64,000 bases of DNA from JAVBPA01 sp031549925. Lineage in GTDB: Bacteria; Bacillota; Clostridia; Oscillospirales; CAG-272. Within the stretch, counting starts at the first letter, position 1; the number at the start of each line of letters is the position of its first letter. Under the pieces are notes generated by a model. The model saw only the letters and a program-made list of their open reading frames with translations, made no database searches and had not been told where the DNA came from. The position numbers and the translations under genes were made by a program. The stretch covers positions 1 through 64,000 of the forward strand of contig JAVBPA010000006.1 of NCBI GenBank assembly GCA_031549925.1, read 5' to 3'. Below, one piece after another: positions 18,260 to 27,418 of this stretch.

Positions 18260-18724
18260 ATGGCAAGCTTAAATAAAGTTATATTGATTGGTCATCTTGT
18301 GGCTGATCCGGAGCTTAAACAAACACAAGCGGGAGTTTATGTTTGTTCATTCCGTATAGGCGTTCAGCGCCGTTACAAAAATCCGGATGGTACTACTGTT
18401 TCCGATTTTCTTGATATTGTAACATGGAGACAGCAGGCAGAATTTGTTACCAAGTACTTTAAAAAAGGAAAAGCTATTTGCGTGGTGGGTTCTGTTCAAA
18501 CAAGAACATGGAATGACCAGCAGGGTAACAAGAGATGGTCTACTGAAATAATAGCGGATGAAGTAAGTTTTGTTGAACGCAGCGATTCCGCGGGCGCACC
18601 GGGCGGTGATCGGTATTCTACCGAAAGCAGTTATTCCGCTCCGCCTTATTCTACAGCTCCGTCAGATAGCAATCAACAGGGAAAATTCATAGATTTGTCC
18701 GCAGACGACGATTTACCGTTCTAG
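18260..18724 (+). CDS. ssb: Single-stranded DNA-binding protein
   Basis: Replication and repair protein that coats single-stranded DNA as a tetramer. The 154-residue product has the OB-fold N-terminus (MASLNKVILIGHLVADPEL, FRIGVQRRY, TWRQQAEFVTKYFKKG, GNKRWSTEIIADEVSF), a Gly/Ser/Tyr/Pro linker and the conserved acidic tip ending DDDLPF that docks partner proteins. GGAGG lies before ATG 18260. It sits between rpsF and rpsR as in most bacteria. Confidence 0.97.
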   Translation: MASLNKVILIGHLVADPELKQTQAGVYVCSFRIGVQRRYKNPDGTTVSDFLDIVTWRQQAEFVTKYFKKGKAICVVGSVQTRTWNDQQGNKRWSTEIIADEVSFVERSDSAGAPGGDRYSTESSYSAPPYSTAPSDSNQQGKFIDLSADDDLPF

Positions 18725-18828
18725 GATAGCTTTTTAAAATTAATTTGTTCGGTGTGTATTAATATACCGGATACAGTTGATTATTTCATAAAATTGTTAA
18801 AGTTTATAATTATGGAGGATTCATATAA

Positions 18829-19107
18829 ATGAATAACGAAAGAGACGGCAGAGACAGCAAAGACGGCGGCCGCAGAGGTTCACGTCCGGGCTTCAATCAC
18901 AGACGCCGTAAAGTATGCGCGTTTTGCACAGATAAAATCGAACATATCGATTATAAAGATATAATGCGTCTCAAAAAATGTATAAGTGAACGTGCGAAGA
19001 TTCTTCCCAGAAGAATTTCCGGTACATGTGCGAAACATCAGCGTCAATTGACTACCGCTATCAAACGCGCACGTCACATCGCATTGCTTCCCTACGTAAG
19101 CGATTAA
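18829..19107 (+). CDS. rpsR: 30S ribosomal protein S18, cysteine-containing form
   Basis: Small-subunit protein binding S6 and the platform of 16S rRNA. The 92-residue product has a basic Gly/Arg/Asp-rich N-terminus followed by the S18 core: RRKVCAFCTDKIEHIDYKD, then LKKCISERAKILPRRISG and TCAKHQRQLTTAIKRARHIALLPY. The CxxC and later Cys and His make this a zinc-ribbon (C+) form, as opposed to the cysteine-free paralog seen under zinc limitation elsewhere. GGAGG precedes ATG 18829. Last gene of the operon. Confidence 0.96.
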   Translation: MNNERDGRDSKDGGRRGSRPGFNHRRRKVCAFCTDKIEHIDYKDIMRLKKCISERAKILPRRISGTCAKHQRQLTTAIKRARHIALLPYVSD

Positions 19108-19218
19108 TTTTTGTTCACAGGAAATTGTATAATTTTAAAGCCATGAATAAATGTTTTCTTATTTTATTTGTATCTTTGATTTTATATTAAAATTTTACTT
19201 TACTAATTAAATATAAAT

Positions 19219-19264
19219 AAAAGCTCCGATACAATTGTTTTTAATTGTGTAAGAGCTTTTTTTT
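19219..19264. terminator. Bidirectional terminator between rpsR and lnt
   Basis: Outer stem AAAAGCTC (19219-19226) with GAGCTTTT (19253-19260), inner stem ACAATT/AATTGT, then T8 on the plus strand. The A run at the 5' side gives a T run on the minus strand, serving the convergent lnt gene. Confidence 0.75.
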
Positions 19265-19269
19265 GCGGT

Positions 19270-20913
19270 TTATTTATTTTTAAAATAAACAGCTTTTTTA
19301 TTTTTTTTATATTTTTTTGTTTTACTCAAATTTTTCTTTTTAAAATTTCCGCTTTTGTAATTTTCGATTAATATAAAAGCTAATTTTATAATATAAAAAA
19401 TAAAACAAGCCAGTACAATTAAATTTCCGGTTTTTGTATAAAAAGTTGTTTTATTATTAAAATAAACTTCGCCGGTTATATATCCAGTGGTAAGAGGTTT
19501 TAGGGAGTTAATTATTCTTCCGCTTGGATTAATTATCGATGAAATTCCGGTGTTAGCCGCACGTATTACATATTTTCCGTTTTCAACAGCCCTTAACATA
19601 GCATGCCGGTTATGCTGGTATACCGCCGCAGAATCATAATACCATGAATCATTTGTAACAAGAGCTATTAATTCTGCTCCGTCACGTACAGAATCGACAG
19701 CAAGCATTTCATATATAGAATCAAAACATACAAGCCCTCCTATAGATCCATATGAAGTTTCTGTAATTGCGCTATCTTTACCTGCAATTATAGGAGAATC
19801 AAATAAATTCATGTTTGCGACAACGGGGAGTATAGCATTGAATAATCCGCTCATAGGAAGATATTCACCAAAAGGAACAGGATGTCTTTTATAATACGGA
19901 TTTTCGTAAACTGTTCCGTCAGCTAAAAATGTCATAATTGCATTATAATTTTTTACTTCACCATTTTCAATATCTTCAATTTTATCAAAAGTTCCGGTCA
20001 TTATTATAATTCCGTTATCAGTTGCTAATTGTTTAATACGGTCATATAACTTATTGTATTTGCGCAATGTAACATTTATAACAGTTTCCGGCCATAAAAC
20101 TATATTAGGTTTATATTCTTGTACAGCATTTTCTGTAAGATTTACATAAATATCAAGTGTTTCGGAAATACTTCCGTTCCATTTATCACCTGATGAAATA
20201 TTTCCTTGTATTAAAGCTATTCGCACTGGATTGTTGTTGCTGTTTTCATCAATTGAATTCTCATATAATAGTGATAAATATCCGTATGCGAAATTTACCA
20301 TAATAATCGAAACCGCAATTGCCGCGTAATAATTAATACCGATACGGGGTTTTTTATATTCATTTTTTATTTTTATAAAGGCGAGAACAAAATATCCGTT
20401 TGCCAAAGCTATAATAAATCCGATAAATAAAGACCCGAATAAAGACGCACTTTGTATCATTTCAAGTCTTCCGCATTGCGACAGAGCAAACCGGAAAAAG
20501 GGAACTCCCATCCAGGTTTGAGTTTGCGCCCATTCAAGAAGGGTGAAACAGCAAGCGAGAGAAATCGGATATAACCAAAAAATTTTTCCTTTTATAAATT
20601 TAAAAAGCAAAGCTAAAAAAGCAGTTCCTACACCTTGCAAACTTGATAAACCGAGCCAGCAAAAAATAATAACTCCAATGCTTTGCACAGGAGTAAAACC
20701 CGCAAAATCCATCGGATATAATTCGCAAAACCAATAATAAAGCGGTATATAATATCCCATGCTCCATACAAGTGTATGTCTGAATTTTGGAGTTTTCGTT
20801 ATTAAAACATAAAAAAGCGGGGTGAGGGATATCCAGGAAAGAAAAAATAAGCTGTCATATATCATCGGAAGAGCCGATAATATCCCTGAAATCAAACAAA
20901 GAATATATGTCAT
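19270..20913 (-). CDS. lnt: Apolipoprotein N-acyltransferase
   Basis: Membrane enzyme that adds the third acyl chain to the N-terminal cysteine of lipoproteins. The 547-residue product has about six N-terminal membrane segments and a C-terminal nitrilase-fold domain. The catalytic triad is visible at the expected spacing: Glu276 (VLWPET), Lys342 (YYKRHPVPFGE) and Cys396 (GGLVCFDS), close to the E. coli numbering. TM helices and the TNDSWYYDSAAVYQH region also match. A final membrane segment and a very Lys-rich tail follow. Lnt is best known from diderms, but homologues occur in Clostridia. It overlaps the upstream pseudouridine synthase gene by four bases (ATGA). Confidence 0.88.
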   Translation of the reverse strand: MTYILCLISGILSALPMIYDSLFFLSWISLTPLFYVLITKTPKFRHTLVWSMGYYIPLYYWFCELYPMDFAGFTPVQSIGVIIFCWLGLSSLQGVGTAFLALLFKFIKGKIFWLYPISLACCFTLLEWAQTQTWMGVPFFRFALSQCGRLEMIQSASLFGSLFIGFIIALANGYFVLAFIKIKNEYKKPRIGINYYAAIAVSIIMVNFAYGYLSLLYENSIDENSNNNPVRIALIQGNISSGDKWNGSISETLDIYVNLTENAVQEYKPNIVLWPETVINVTLRKYNKLYDRIKQLATDNGIIIMTGTFDKIEDIENGEVKNYNAIMTFLADGTVYENPYYKRHPVPFGEYLPMSGLFNAILPVVANMNLFDSPIIAGKDSAITETSYGSIGGLVCFDSIYEMLAVDSVRDGAELIALVTNDSWYYDSAAVYQHNRHAMLRAVENGKYVIRAANTGISSIINPSGRIINSLKPLTTGYITGEVYFNNKTTFYTKTGNLIVLACFIFYIIKLAFILIENYKSGNFKKKNLSKTKKYKKNKKAVYFKNK

Positions 20914-21884
20914 AAATTAAAATCACGGATAAAATTTATTTTATTAATCGGTATTTCATAATTTCTGTTATCAAAAGATACTTTATATGAATAAAGAGCT
21001 TGGTATTTGTATCCGATTTTTTTATCGTTACGGTTAATACCGTATTTTCCGTCACCTAATAATGGATGATCAATTGACGCTAAATGAGCTCGGATTTGAT
21101 GGGTGCGTCCGGTAACAAGTTCTATTTCAAGTATTGATATAGCTTCGTCAATACCTTTTATGTTGGTTTTTTCAGCAATAACTTTGTATTTTGTTATAAT
21201 CTTTTTGATATCGGATTTATTTCCGTGAGGAGGATTTTTATAAACTGTAACCATTTTTTGATCACTGTCTTTTGATAAATAACCCAAAAGAGTATCGCTT
21301 TGTTTAGGCATTATACCATGAACGGCACAAATATATTTTTTAACAAGATTTCCGGATTTAATTTTTTCATTCATATACCTAAGTGCAGCGGCGTTTTTCG
21401 CAGCTATAACTATTCCACCGGTATTTCTGTCTATACGGTTGCACAAAGCGGGAGCAAATGAATTTTCTTCATCCGGATTATATTCACCGTTTTGATATAA
21501 ATATGCTTTTATATTATCGATGAGAGTTCCGCCTTTGTCGGAAGAAGAATCGGAATTTTCGTTATCTCCCGTATGGCACAACTGCCCGGGATGCTTATCG
21601 CATATTATATAATCGTTATCTTCAAAAATTATATTAACATTCGGTTTTATTATTTTAAAAGCCGTTTCGCGGTTTTCGCTGAAAAATTCCTCGTTTATAT
21701 ATAATTCGACAATATCACCTTCACATAAAATATACGCTGGGTCTGTTCGTTTATTATTAACTTTAATTTTTTTTATTCTGATAAATTTGTACATCAGAGT
21801 ATGCGGGAGCAGCCAAACAGCTTTTGCTATAAATTTATCAAGCCTTTGCCCGGAATCATTTTTATTTATATTTAATATTCGCAT
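20910..21884 (-). CDS. RluA-family 23S rRNA/tRNA pseudouridine synthase
   Basis: A 324-residue enzyme turning uridine into pseudouridine in structured RNA. An N-terminal S4-like RNA-binding segment (residues 12-70, GQRLDKFIAK) precedes the catalytic domain with NRIDRNTGGIVIAAK, whose Asp is the nucleophile, and the RTHQIRAHLASIDHPLLGD motif. The position modified cannot be read from the sequence; a second RluA member, RluD-like, is at 29376-30308. GGAGC precedes ATG 21884. First gene of a two-gene run with lnt. Confidence 0.88.
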   Translation of the reverse strand: MRILNINKNDSGQRLDKFIAKAVWLLPHTLMYKFIRIKKIKVNNKRTDPAYILCEGDIVELYINEEFFSENRETAFKIIKPNVNIIFEDNDYIICDKHPGQLCHTGDNENSDSSSDKGGTLIDNIKAYLYQNGEYNPDEENSFAPALCNRIDRNTGGIVIAAKNAAALRYMNEKIKSGNLVKKYICAVHGIMPKQSDTLLGYLSKDSDQKMVTVYKNPPHGNKSDIKKIITKYKVIAEKTNIKGIDEAISILEIELVTGRTHQIRAHLASIDHPLLGDGKYGINRNDKKIGYKYQALYSYKVSFDNRNYEIPINKINFIRDFNL

Positions 21885-21987
21885 ATAAAGCTCCGTATAT
21901 TATTAAACAATACAAAATATTAAAGATTTATTTAAACCGAAATTTAATGGAAAAACAATTTGCAATAAATATAAATTATTTATATCG

Positions 21988-22016
21988 TTGACAAATTATA
22001 TCATATATTTTATAAT
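21988..22016 (+). promoter_or_regulatory. Sigma-A promoter of the SGNH hydrolase gene
   Basis: -35 TTGACA (21988-21993), 17-bp spacer, -10 TATAAT (22011-22016), a full consensus, 44 bases before the ATG at 22060. Confidence 0.75.
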
Positions 22017-22059
22017 TAATCAAATGTTATTTGTTTATAAAACAGGAGGATTAATTAAC

Positions 22060-22674
22060 ATGAAAATATTATTTCAGGGTGACAGTATAACCGATGCGGG
22101 TAGAGGGAGAGAAAATCCGCATGAACTCGGCGGAGGATATGCTTCATATGCGGCACAGTTTATAAAAGATGAATATCCTGATAAAGAATTTGAATTTATA
22201 AATTTAGGAATAAGCGGAAACAGAGCAGAATCGTTGCTTGAAAGATGGCAATATGATGCTATTGACATCAATCCTGATGTTATATCGATAATGATCGGTG
22301 TAAATGATACATGGCATAGATCAGCTGATAAAAATTGGATGCCGCATGAATATTTCGAGGATTGTTACCGCCAGTGTCTTATAGCAATTAAAGAAAAAAC
22401 CAAAGCTAAAATTATTATTTTGGAACAATTTTTATGTTATACCGAAGATAAAGCATTTTTCAGAATAGATTTGGATCCCAAAATACAAATAACAAGAAAA
22501 TTAGCACGTGAATACGCAGATGCTTTTATACCTCTTGACGGTATTTTTGATTCTGAAACAATTAGATTGAAAACAGCTCCGACATACTGGGCAAATGACG
22601 GCGTACATCCTTCTGAAGCAGGTGCGAAATTGATAGCGAAAAAATATTTGAGAGCTTTTAAATCTATAATATAA
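22060..22674 (+). CDS. SGNH/GDSL-family hydrolase, esterase-like
   Basis: A 204-residue protein with all four SGNH blocks: GDSITDAG (Ser nucleophile), LGISGNRAESLL (Gly/Asn), IMIGVNDTWHR (Asn) and DGVHPSEAGAKL (Asp and His). No signal peptide, so cytosolic. Relatives deacetylate sugars or act as lysophospholipases; the substrate is open. The frame opens at a start codon inside the promoter (21988), so ATG 22060 with CAGGAGG upstream is clearly the real start. Confidence 0.88.
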   Translation: MKILFQGDSITDAGRGRENPHELGGGYASYAAQFIKDEYPDKEFEFINLGISGNRAESLLERWQYDAIDINPDVISIMIGVNDTWHRSADKNWMPHEYFEDCYRQCLIAIKEKTKAKIIILEQFLCYTEDKAFFRIDLDPKIQITRKLAREYADAFIPLDGIFDSETIRLKTAPTYWANDGVHPSEAGAKLIAKKYLRAFKSII

Positions 22675-22704
22675 AAATATATTAAAAACGCATCAATCAT
22701 ATAG

Positions 22705-22743
22705 AAAAGTTCCCGTAATTTTTTTGATTTTACGAGAACTTTT
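22705..22743. terminator. Terminator between the SGNH gene and thiT
   Basis: Stem AAAAGTTC (22705-22712) with GAACTTTT (22736-22743) plus an inner CGTAA/TTACG stem, T-rich on both strands. It separates convergent genes. Confidence 0.7.
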
Positions 22744-22748
22744 TATTT

Positions 22749-23369
22749 TTACGCTTTTTTTATATGATTTTTATTTAATACATTTAATATTGTAACTACG
22801 GCAGAAGCAGCGGTAAGAGTTATAATAATTTCCGGTATCATATACTGCGCATTGTATATAATTGAATAAGTCCACATTCCGAATTTATTAACCAAATCAT
22901 TCCATTGTCCTTCTTTGGTAATGCTGTACCAAACTACTGCACCGCTGACTACATGCATAATGAATCGGAGTAAACAAGCTGTCAAAGATCCCAATAAAAC
23001 TTTTATAATAGTATTTGTTTTTATTTTATTAAATACAGCGGCAGTTCCTATAACTGTGAAAGCAAAGATATAATCGAATAAAATACATAATACAATTCCT
23101 TCCGGAGTTTGTACCCATGCAACGGAGCTTAAACCAAAAAGCAATTGAATAACCGAATAAACGAAAGCTGTTCCATATCCCCACATCAAACCGTGTCTGA
23201 ATGCTATTAATAAAATGGGAACCATTGAAAATAGTGTAACCGATCCGCCGAGTGGAGCTTCATAAATTTTGATTAAAGATAATACAGAAGCCGCCGCGCA
23301 CATAATTGCACATTCCGCAAGAATTTTTGTTTTACCAAAATAAAGTTTTTCAGCTGTTTTTACTTGCAT
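22749..23369 (-). CDS. thiT: Thiamine-specific ECF transporter S component ThiT
   Basis: Membrane protein of 206 residues that binds thiamine and works with a shared ECF energising module encoded elsewhere. About six hydrophobic helices are visible, with the family features GGSVTLFSMVPILLIAFRHG and GLSSVAWVQTPEG. The start at 23369 is preferred over 23426 because AAAAGGAG precedes it and because 23426 lies inside the riboswitch expression platform. Control by the TPP riboswitch immediately upstream supports the specificity. Confidence 0.92.
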   Translation of the reverse strand: MQVKTAEKLYFGKTKILAECAIMCAAASVLSLIKIYEAPLGGSVTLFSMVPILLIAFRHGLMWGYGTAFVYSVIQLLFGLSSVAWVQTPEGIVLCILFDYIFAFTVIGTAAVFNKIKTNTIIKVLLGSLTACLLRFIMHVVSGAVVWYSITKEGQWNDLVNKFGMWTYSIIYNAQYMIPEIIITLTAASAVVTILNVLNKNHIKKA

Positions 23370-23388
23370 AAAATTTCTCCTTTTAAAT

Positions 23389-23423
23389 AAAAATACCGCA
23401 CCTTTTAAATGGTTGGTGCGGTA
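23389..23423 (-). terminator. Expression-platform terminator of the TPP riboswitch
   Basis: Stem TACCGCACC/GGTGCGGTA (23394-23402, 23415-23423) followed on the minus strand by TTTTTATTT, 20 bases before the thiT start. It would stop transcription when thiamine pyrophosphate is bound. Confidence 0.8.
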
Positions 23424-23469
23424 CAAATATTTTAGTCAGAAATTATATGCTTGAAAAAATTTCGCCTAA

Positions 23470-23565
23470 AACTCCCTACGTTGGCATTACCCATATCAGG
23501 TTATAAGGGACAACACAGAAAAACTACTGTGAATCACAGCCGGATTTTAATCCAGCGCCCCTGTC
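23470..23565 (-). promoter_or_regulatory. TPP riboswitch (THI element)
   Basis: The minus strand contains the conserved 3' block ACCTGATATGGGTAATGCC followed by AACGTAGGGA, and the 5' block GGGGCGCTGG with a GGCTGTGA element between. These match the TPP aptamer helices P2-P5. It lies upstream of thiT, whose product imports thiamine, and precedes an intrinsic terminator, so control is by premature termination. The GGCTGTGA differs slightly from the usual CTGAGA. Confidence 0.92.
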
Positions 23566-23588
23566 TATTAAATTGTGCGGTTTATATT

Positions 23589-23617
23589 ATTATACTCTAT
23601 TTTTTAAATTATGTCAA
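23589..23617 (-). promoter_or_regulatory. Sigma-A promoter of the TPP riboswitch-thiT unit
   Basis: -35 TTGACA (23612-23617), 17-bp spacer, -10 TATAAT (23589-23594); full consensus. Transcription would start about 23582, just ahead of the aptamer. Confidence 0.8.
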
Positions 23618-23743
23618 GTATTTGTTCAAAAATCACAATTCAAAAGCATAAATGTAAATATTGTAAAAAAATATGTGATAAAAAAACTAATAATAAAAGT
23701 TTTTTGTTACTTTTTTTCAAAAAAAGTAAATGTACTTCGTATT

Positions 23744-24853
23744 CTATAAGTTATATATCTTAAGTGCACGGCTGGCTGTTATTTCTTTTATTTCATCTGC
23801 CGTGACTTCACGTCCCAATTTTGTTGATATGTAAATACCTTCTTGTATAAGCTGTGTATCAAGTGCGATTTTAGCGGTCGGGTATAATTGTGCTCTTCCC
23901 AGAAGTGCGTTAATCCATAATTTTTGCGAATCGTCATACATGGAATTTTCGGAATAAACAGTATGATTTAAATAATTCATATTTCCGAGGTCTGCGGATA
24001 AATCTACTTGTATATCGTTCATTGCGGTATAAAATTTAAAAGGAACAAGAGTTACTCCGCCCTTTGAACCTGCTATCATCGAAGGAGGGAAAGATGAAGA
24101 ATATATCGCCCATGCTTCCAATATATCCATAGTCAATCCATTTTTGAAGGTAGCAAAGCCGCATCCCAATTCTTCCACATTATAACCGGATTCTTCACGT
24201 CTTTTTTCATCCATAGGAAGTTTGGAATATGTTCTTCCGCAAACTCTTTCAAGAACAGGACAATCAGTTAAATACAAAAGCTGCGATATATGATATACAC
24301 CCATATCAAATAAAGCTCCTCCGCCTGAAGTAGTTGTGTTAACAAATTCTTTTGTTGCATAACCGTCTACAAAAGGACGGCCGCGGCGGCGGTAACCGTA
24401 TGAACGCATGTGATAAATTTCTCCGAGTTCACCAGCTTCTATAAATTTTTTTGCGGCACGTGTATCGTCGGTATACAAAAACGCGAGTTGGATATGAAGC
24501 TTCATTCCGGTTTTTTGCATTGTTTCATACATAGCAAGCGAATCGGCATAAGTTCCGGACATCGGTTTTTCACAATAAACATTAAGACCGTGTTCCATTG
24601 CGTATATAGAAACAGGAGCGTGCATGTTGTTATGTAAACATACATCAACAGCGTCCAGTTTTTCCTGTGCGATCATTTTCCCTATATGAGTATAGCGTTT
24701 CTTTATGTTGTACCGGTCACCTATCCAATTTAAACGTTCTTCATTGACATCACATAAAGCAGTTATATCACATTCCGGAATATTACTATAATTTGCAATA
24801 TGCTGTTCTCCGATAATTCCGTTCCCGATAATTCCTATTTTAATTTTATCCAT
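23744..24853 (-). CDS. Gfo/Idh/MocA-family NAD(P)-dependent oxidoreductase
   Basis: A 369-residue sugar or inositol dehydrogenase-type enzyme. The N-terminal Rossmann fold has GIIGNGIIGEQH; the family lysine is in YCEKPMSGT; the C-terminal alpha/beta domain includes GGGALFDMGVYHISQ, whose His is the usual catalytic partner. Substrate unknown. GAGAGG precedes ATG 24853. It is the third gene of a run with a sugar-epimerase-like and a solute-binding protein gene, a common arrangement for carbohydrate or inositol use. Confidence 0.85.
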   Translation of the reverse strand: MDKIKIGIIGNGIIGEQHIANYSNIPECDITALCDVNEERLNWIGDRYNIKKRYTHIGKMIAQEKLDAVDVCLHNNMHAPVSIYAMEHGLNVYCEKPMSGTYADSLAMYETMQKTGMKLHIQLAFLYTDDTRAAKKFIEAGELGEIYHMRSYGYRRRGRPFVDGYATKEFVNTTTSGGGALFDMGVYHISQLLYLTDCPVLERVCGRTYSKLPMDEKRREESGYNVEELGCGFATFKNGLTMDILEAWAIYSSSFPPSMIAGSKGGVTLVPFKFYTAMNDIQVDLSADLGNMNYLNHTVYSENSMYDDSQKLWINALLGRAQLYPTAKIALDTQLIQEGIYISTKLGREVTADEIKEITASRALKIYNL

Positions 24854-24928
24854 AAATTTTACCTCTCGACATAATATATAACCGTTCCATAATTATACAT
24901 TATTTATAAAAATGGAACGGATAAAAAC

Positions 24929-25711
24929 TTACAGCAAATTACCGTATTTATTTTTTAGATTATCGATACAAATCTTTACTCCATCAAGATCATTATAAAG
25001 AGTTTCACATTCATATTCGATTACATATACAACAGTACCGCCTTTTTCGCGGCAAAAATTCAATATTTCACTGTAATCGTTATCATCTCCCAAATCTCCC
25101 AAAATAGTTTCATAACCGTTCTTGTATGAATACGGCTTTAAATGAAGTATTTGAGCGCGTCCGGGAGAATTATATAATTCCGATTTAATATCTGCTCCGC
25201 CATGCATTGCGTTTCCGGTATCGAGCTGCATTATAAAATCAGGAGATGTTAAATCGCGAAGAGTAGACCAGATTGTTTTATTTGTTTCAGGTATTATAGA
25301 AAATTCCGCCGAATGGTTATGATAACCTGTATAGAGCCCATATTTCTTTAACTTTTCAGATATTAAGTTTACTTTTTCCGCGGTTTTTTGCAATGAATCA
25401 TATGAATTAAGCATTGTATCGGGCATCCAAGGCATAATAATATATTTGTTACCCGCTTCTAAATGAAATTTTACTGCATCATCAAAGAGTTTTCCCTCAT
25501 CAAATAAAGGTTCATAAGGATAATGCCATCCGGAACACCAAAGATCCGCTTCTTTTAATGCATTTGCATATTCTATTGCTGTGTGAACAGGACCTCCCGC
25601 GAATTCTACGCAATCATAACCGAAGCTTTTTACTTTTTTTAAAGTTCCGATGAGATCAGCTGCCAATGAGTTTCGTACAGAAAATAATTCCAGTGATACA
25701 GGTATTGCCAT
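24929..25711 (-). CDS. Sugar phosphate isomerase/epimerase (xylose-isomerase-like TIM barrel)
   Basis: A 260-residue AP-endonuclease-2/xylose-isomerase-like TIM barrel. It shows VSLELFSVR at the N-terminus, YDCVEFAGGP, YHNHSAEF, MQLDTGNAMHGG and ILHLKPY, the residues that commonly bind a metal in this family. Substrate unknown. The start ATG lies two bases after the stop of the solute-binding protein gene, so the two are translationally coupled. Confidence 0.85.
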   Translation of the reverse strand: MAIPVSLELFSVRNSLAADLIGTLKKVKSFGYDCVEFAGGPVHTAIEYANALKEADLWCSGWHYPYEPLFDEGKLFDDAVKFHLEAGNKYIIMPWMPDTMLNSYDSLQKTAEKVNLISEKLKKYGLYTGYHNHSAEFSIIPETNKTIWSTLRDLTSPDFIMQLDTGNAMHGGADIKSELYNSPGRAQILHLKPYSYKNGYETILGDLGDDNDYSEILNFCREKGGTVVYVIEYECETLYNDLDGVKICIDNLKNKYGNLL

Positions 25712-25713
25712 AA

Positions 25714-27234
25714 TTAATCGACCTCCGTTTTAGAAATTAAATTTTCAACCATATTTTCAAGCTGTTTTAAAGCTGCTTTTTCTCCTGAATCATAAGCCGA
25801 AATAAAATTGGTATTATGTGAAGCTAAAGGATTTGCAAACGAAATGTTAAGTAAAAATCCTCCGAGAGAAGTTCCGTATGCCAGGGGAAATGTCGCACCG
25901 AAATTGTCATGAATAATATCTATCATCATTGCTGATGTTTCATCTCTGGTATATTTGACTTTTAATGCGTTTTCGTAATATTCCGGAATAACCAATACAC
26001 CGGTTTCGCGGTTGCATACTTCTATAACAGTAGTTATAAAATTCATGTTCTGAACTGTTATCGGTATAGTTCCTATTTCTGTCGTATCGTGAGATGAAGT
26101 TATATAATTTTCTTGATTATCATCGAATTTGGGATAAGGTACAACACCAATATCAAACTTTATATCACGCATTTTTTCTAAATAACCCAAACGCTGATAT
26201 CCTAAAAATATTGTTTCATTTTCACCGAATAATTTTATTAAACCTTCTGTAGAAGGATCTTTCGGAGAAGTTAAAGTTCCTGAACTGTAAAAAATTTCGT
26301 TTAATTTTTCAAGAAGCTTTACAGAACGTTCGTTTTTGAATGCAAAAGATATAGAATAATCTTCTTCCCGTTTTATAAAAGTTATATCCGCTCCGATCAT
26401 AAACGGAACCGCGCTTCCCCACATGCCATTGCAGGTAAATCCTATTTGATCTCCTTCGTTAACTTTGCCGTCTCCGTTCAAATCACTATAACCGGATGTT
26501 ACATAATTTAAAAATTTGTCGAAAGTCCAGCTTCCGTCAATAACATTTTCATAAACGAGGTCGGGGTCATGAAACATATTTTCAAATAAAATTTTATTAT
26601 AAAACAACGCATGGCAGGAACCGATTATATCCATAAAGTAATCACCGGCCATTATATACATTCTGTCTACGGTTAACTTTAAATCTTCCATATAGCCTTT
26701 GTACCAGTACTGTTTTGAATAATCGAAATTTTCTATATCGTTTATATTCATAAACATACCTTCATGCGTGAGTTCGGCTGCCGGGAATAAATCATTGATA
26801 ATTAAATCATAAGCATCATCTGCGGATAAAATCAACTTTCGGATATTTGTGGTAACTGCTGAATAATCATAATTTGATTCTGTAAAAACGAATTTTATTC
26901 CGATTAAATCTTCAACAGTTTGATTTCTTAAAAACACCGCGTCGTTAACAGGATCACCGTTGATTGTACCTGTTCCTTCGATCAAAGCGTTTGCATTCGT
27001 AGCGTCATTTGTGTTGACACTTGTGTAGATTCTAAAATTTTCCCCGTTAAAATTTACATTGTCAAAACGTGTATCGCGGAGTTCTTCTGTTTCTGAAGAT
27101 GATGATTCGCCGTTTGATGTATTACTATTATCGGATGCTTTATTATCACTGCAAGAAGTAATAATTAATGTACTTCCGATTATCAAAAATACAAACATAA
27201 AACATAGTAAACGTTTTAAAAAAGATTTTTTCAT
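25714..27234 (-). CDS. Extracellular solute-binding lipoprotein (carbohydrate ABC type)
   Basis: A 506-residue lipoprotein: Lys/Arg start, hydrophobic stretch ending STLIITSCSDN with the lipid-bearing Cys, a Ser/Asn/Glu linker, then a periplasmic-binding-like fold. At 26449-26484 it encodes a 12-residue EF-hand-like loop (DLNGDGKVNEGD). No permease or ATPase gene lies nearby, so it must use components encoded elsewhere or act in binding alone. AGGGGG precedes ATG 27234. It heads the run with the epimerase-like and Gfo/Idh-like genes. A second, distantly similar protein is at 46304. Confidence 0.82.
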   Translation of the reverse strand: MKKSFLKRLLCFMFVFLIIGSTLIITSCSDNKASDNSNTSNGESSSSETEELRDTRFDNVNFNGENFRIYTSVNTNDATNANALIEGTGTINGDPVNDAVFLRNQTVEDLIGIKFVFTESNYDYSAVTTNIRKLILSADDAYDLIINDLFPAAELTHEGMFMNINDIENFDYSKQYWYKGYMEDLKLTVDRMYIMAGDYFMDIIGSCHALFYNKILFENMFHDPDLVYENVIDGSWTFDKFLNYVTSGYSDLNGDGKVNEGDQIGFTCNGMWGSAVPFMIGADITFIKREEDYSISFAFKNERSVKLLEKLNEIFYSSGTLTSPKDPSTEGLIKLFGENETIFLGYQRLGYLEKMRDIKFDIGVVPYPKFDDNQENYITSSHDTTEIGTIPITVQNMNFITTVIEVCNRETGVLVIPEYYENALKVKYTRDETSAMMIDIIHDNFGATFPLAYGTSLGGFLLNISFANPLASHNTNFISAYDSGEKAALKQLENMVENLISKTEVD

Positions 27235-27284
27235 ACAATAATTCCCCCTAAAAATATATAAATAATGACATTTATCCGAATTTT

Positions 27285-27313
27285 ATATTAACATGTTCTT
27301 TATAAAAAATCAA
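27285..27313 (-). promoter_or_regulatory. Possible promoter of the solute-binding protein operon
   Basis: -35 TTGATT (27308-27313), 17-bp spacer, -10 TAATAT (27285-27290) on the minus strand, 51 bases before the ATG. Both boxes deviate from consensus, so this is tentative. The rest of 27314-27418 is A+T rich and I see nothing else in it. Confidence 0.4.
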
Positions 27314-27418
27314 TAATTATTTAATATTTATTTTTATTGTATGATTATTTTATTTAAAGTTTACATTATTACGAACACAAAGCTATTCGTTTATTTATTT
27401 CATATAATTTTTAACAAA

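Noticed and set aside
23708..23730. Palindrome TTACT7 C A7GTAA
   Set aside because: A one-base loop cannot form a good RNA hairpin and it lies in A+T-rich filler; possibly a remnant of a terminator.
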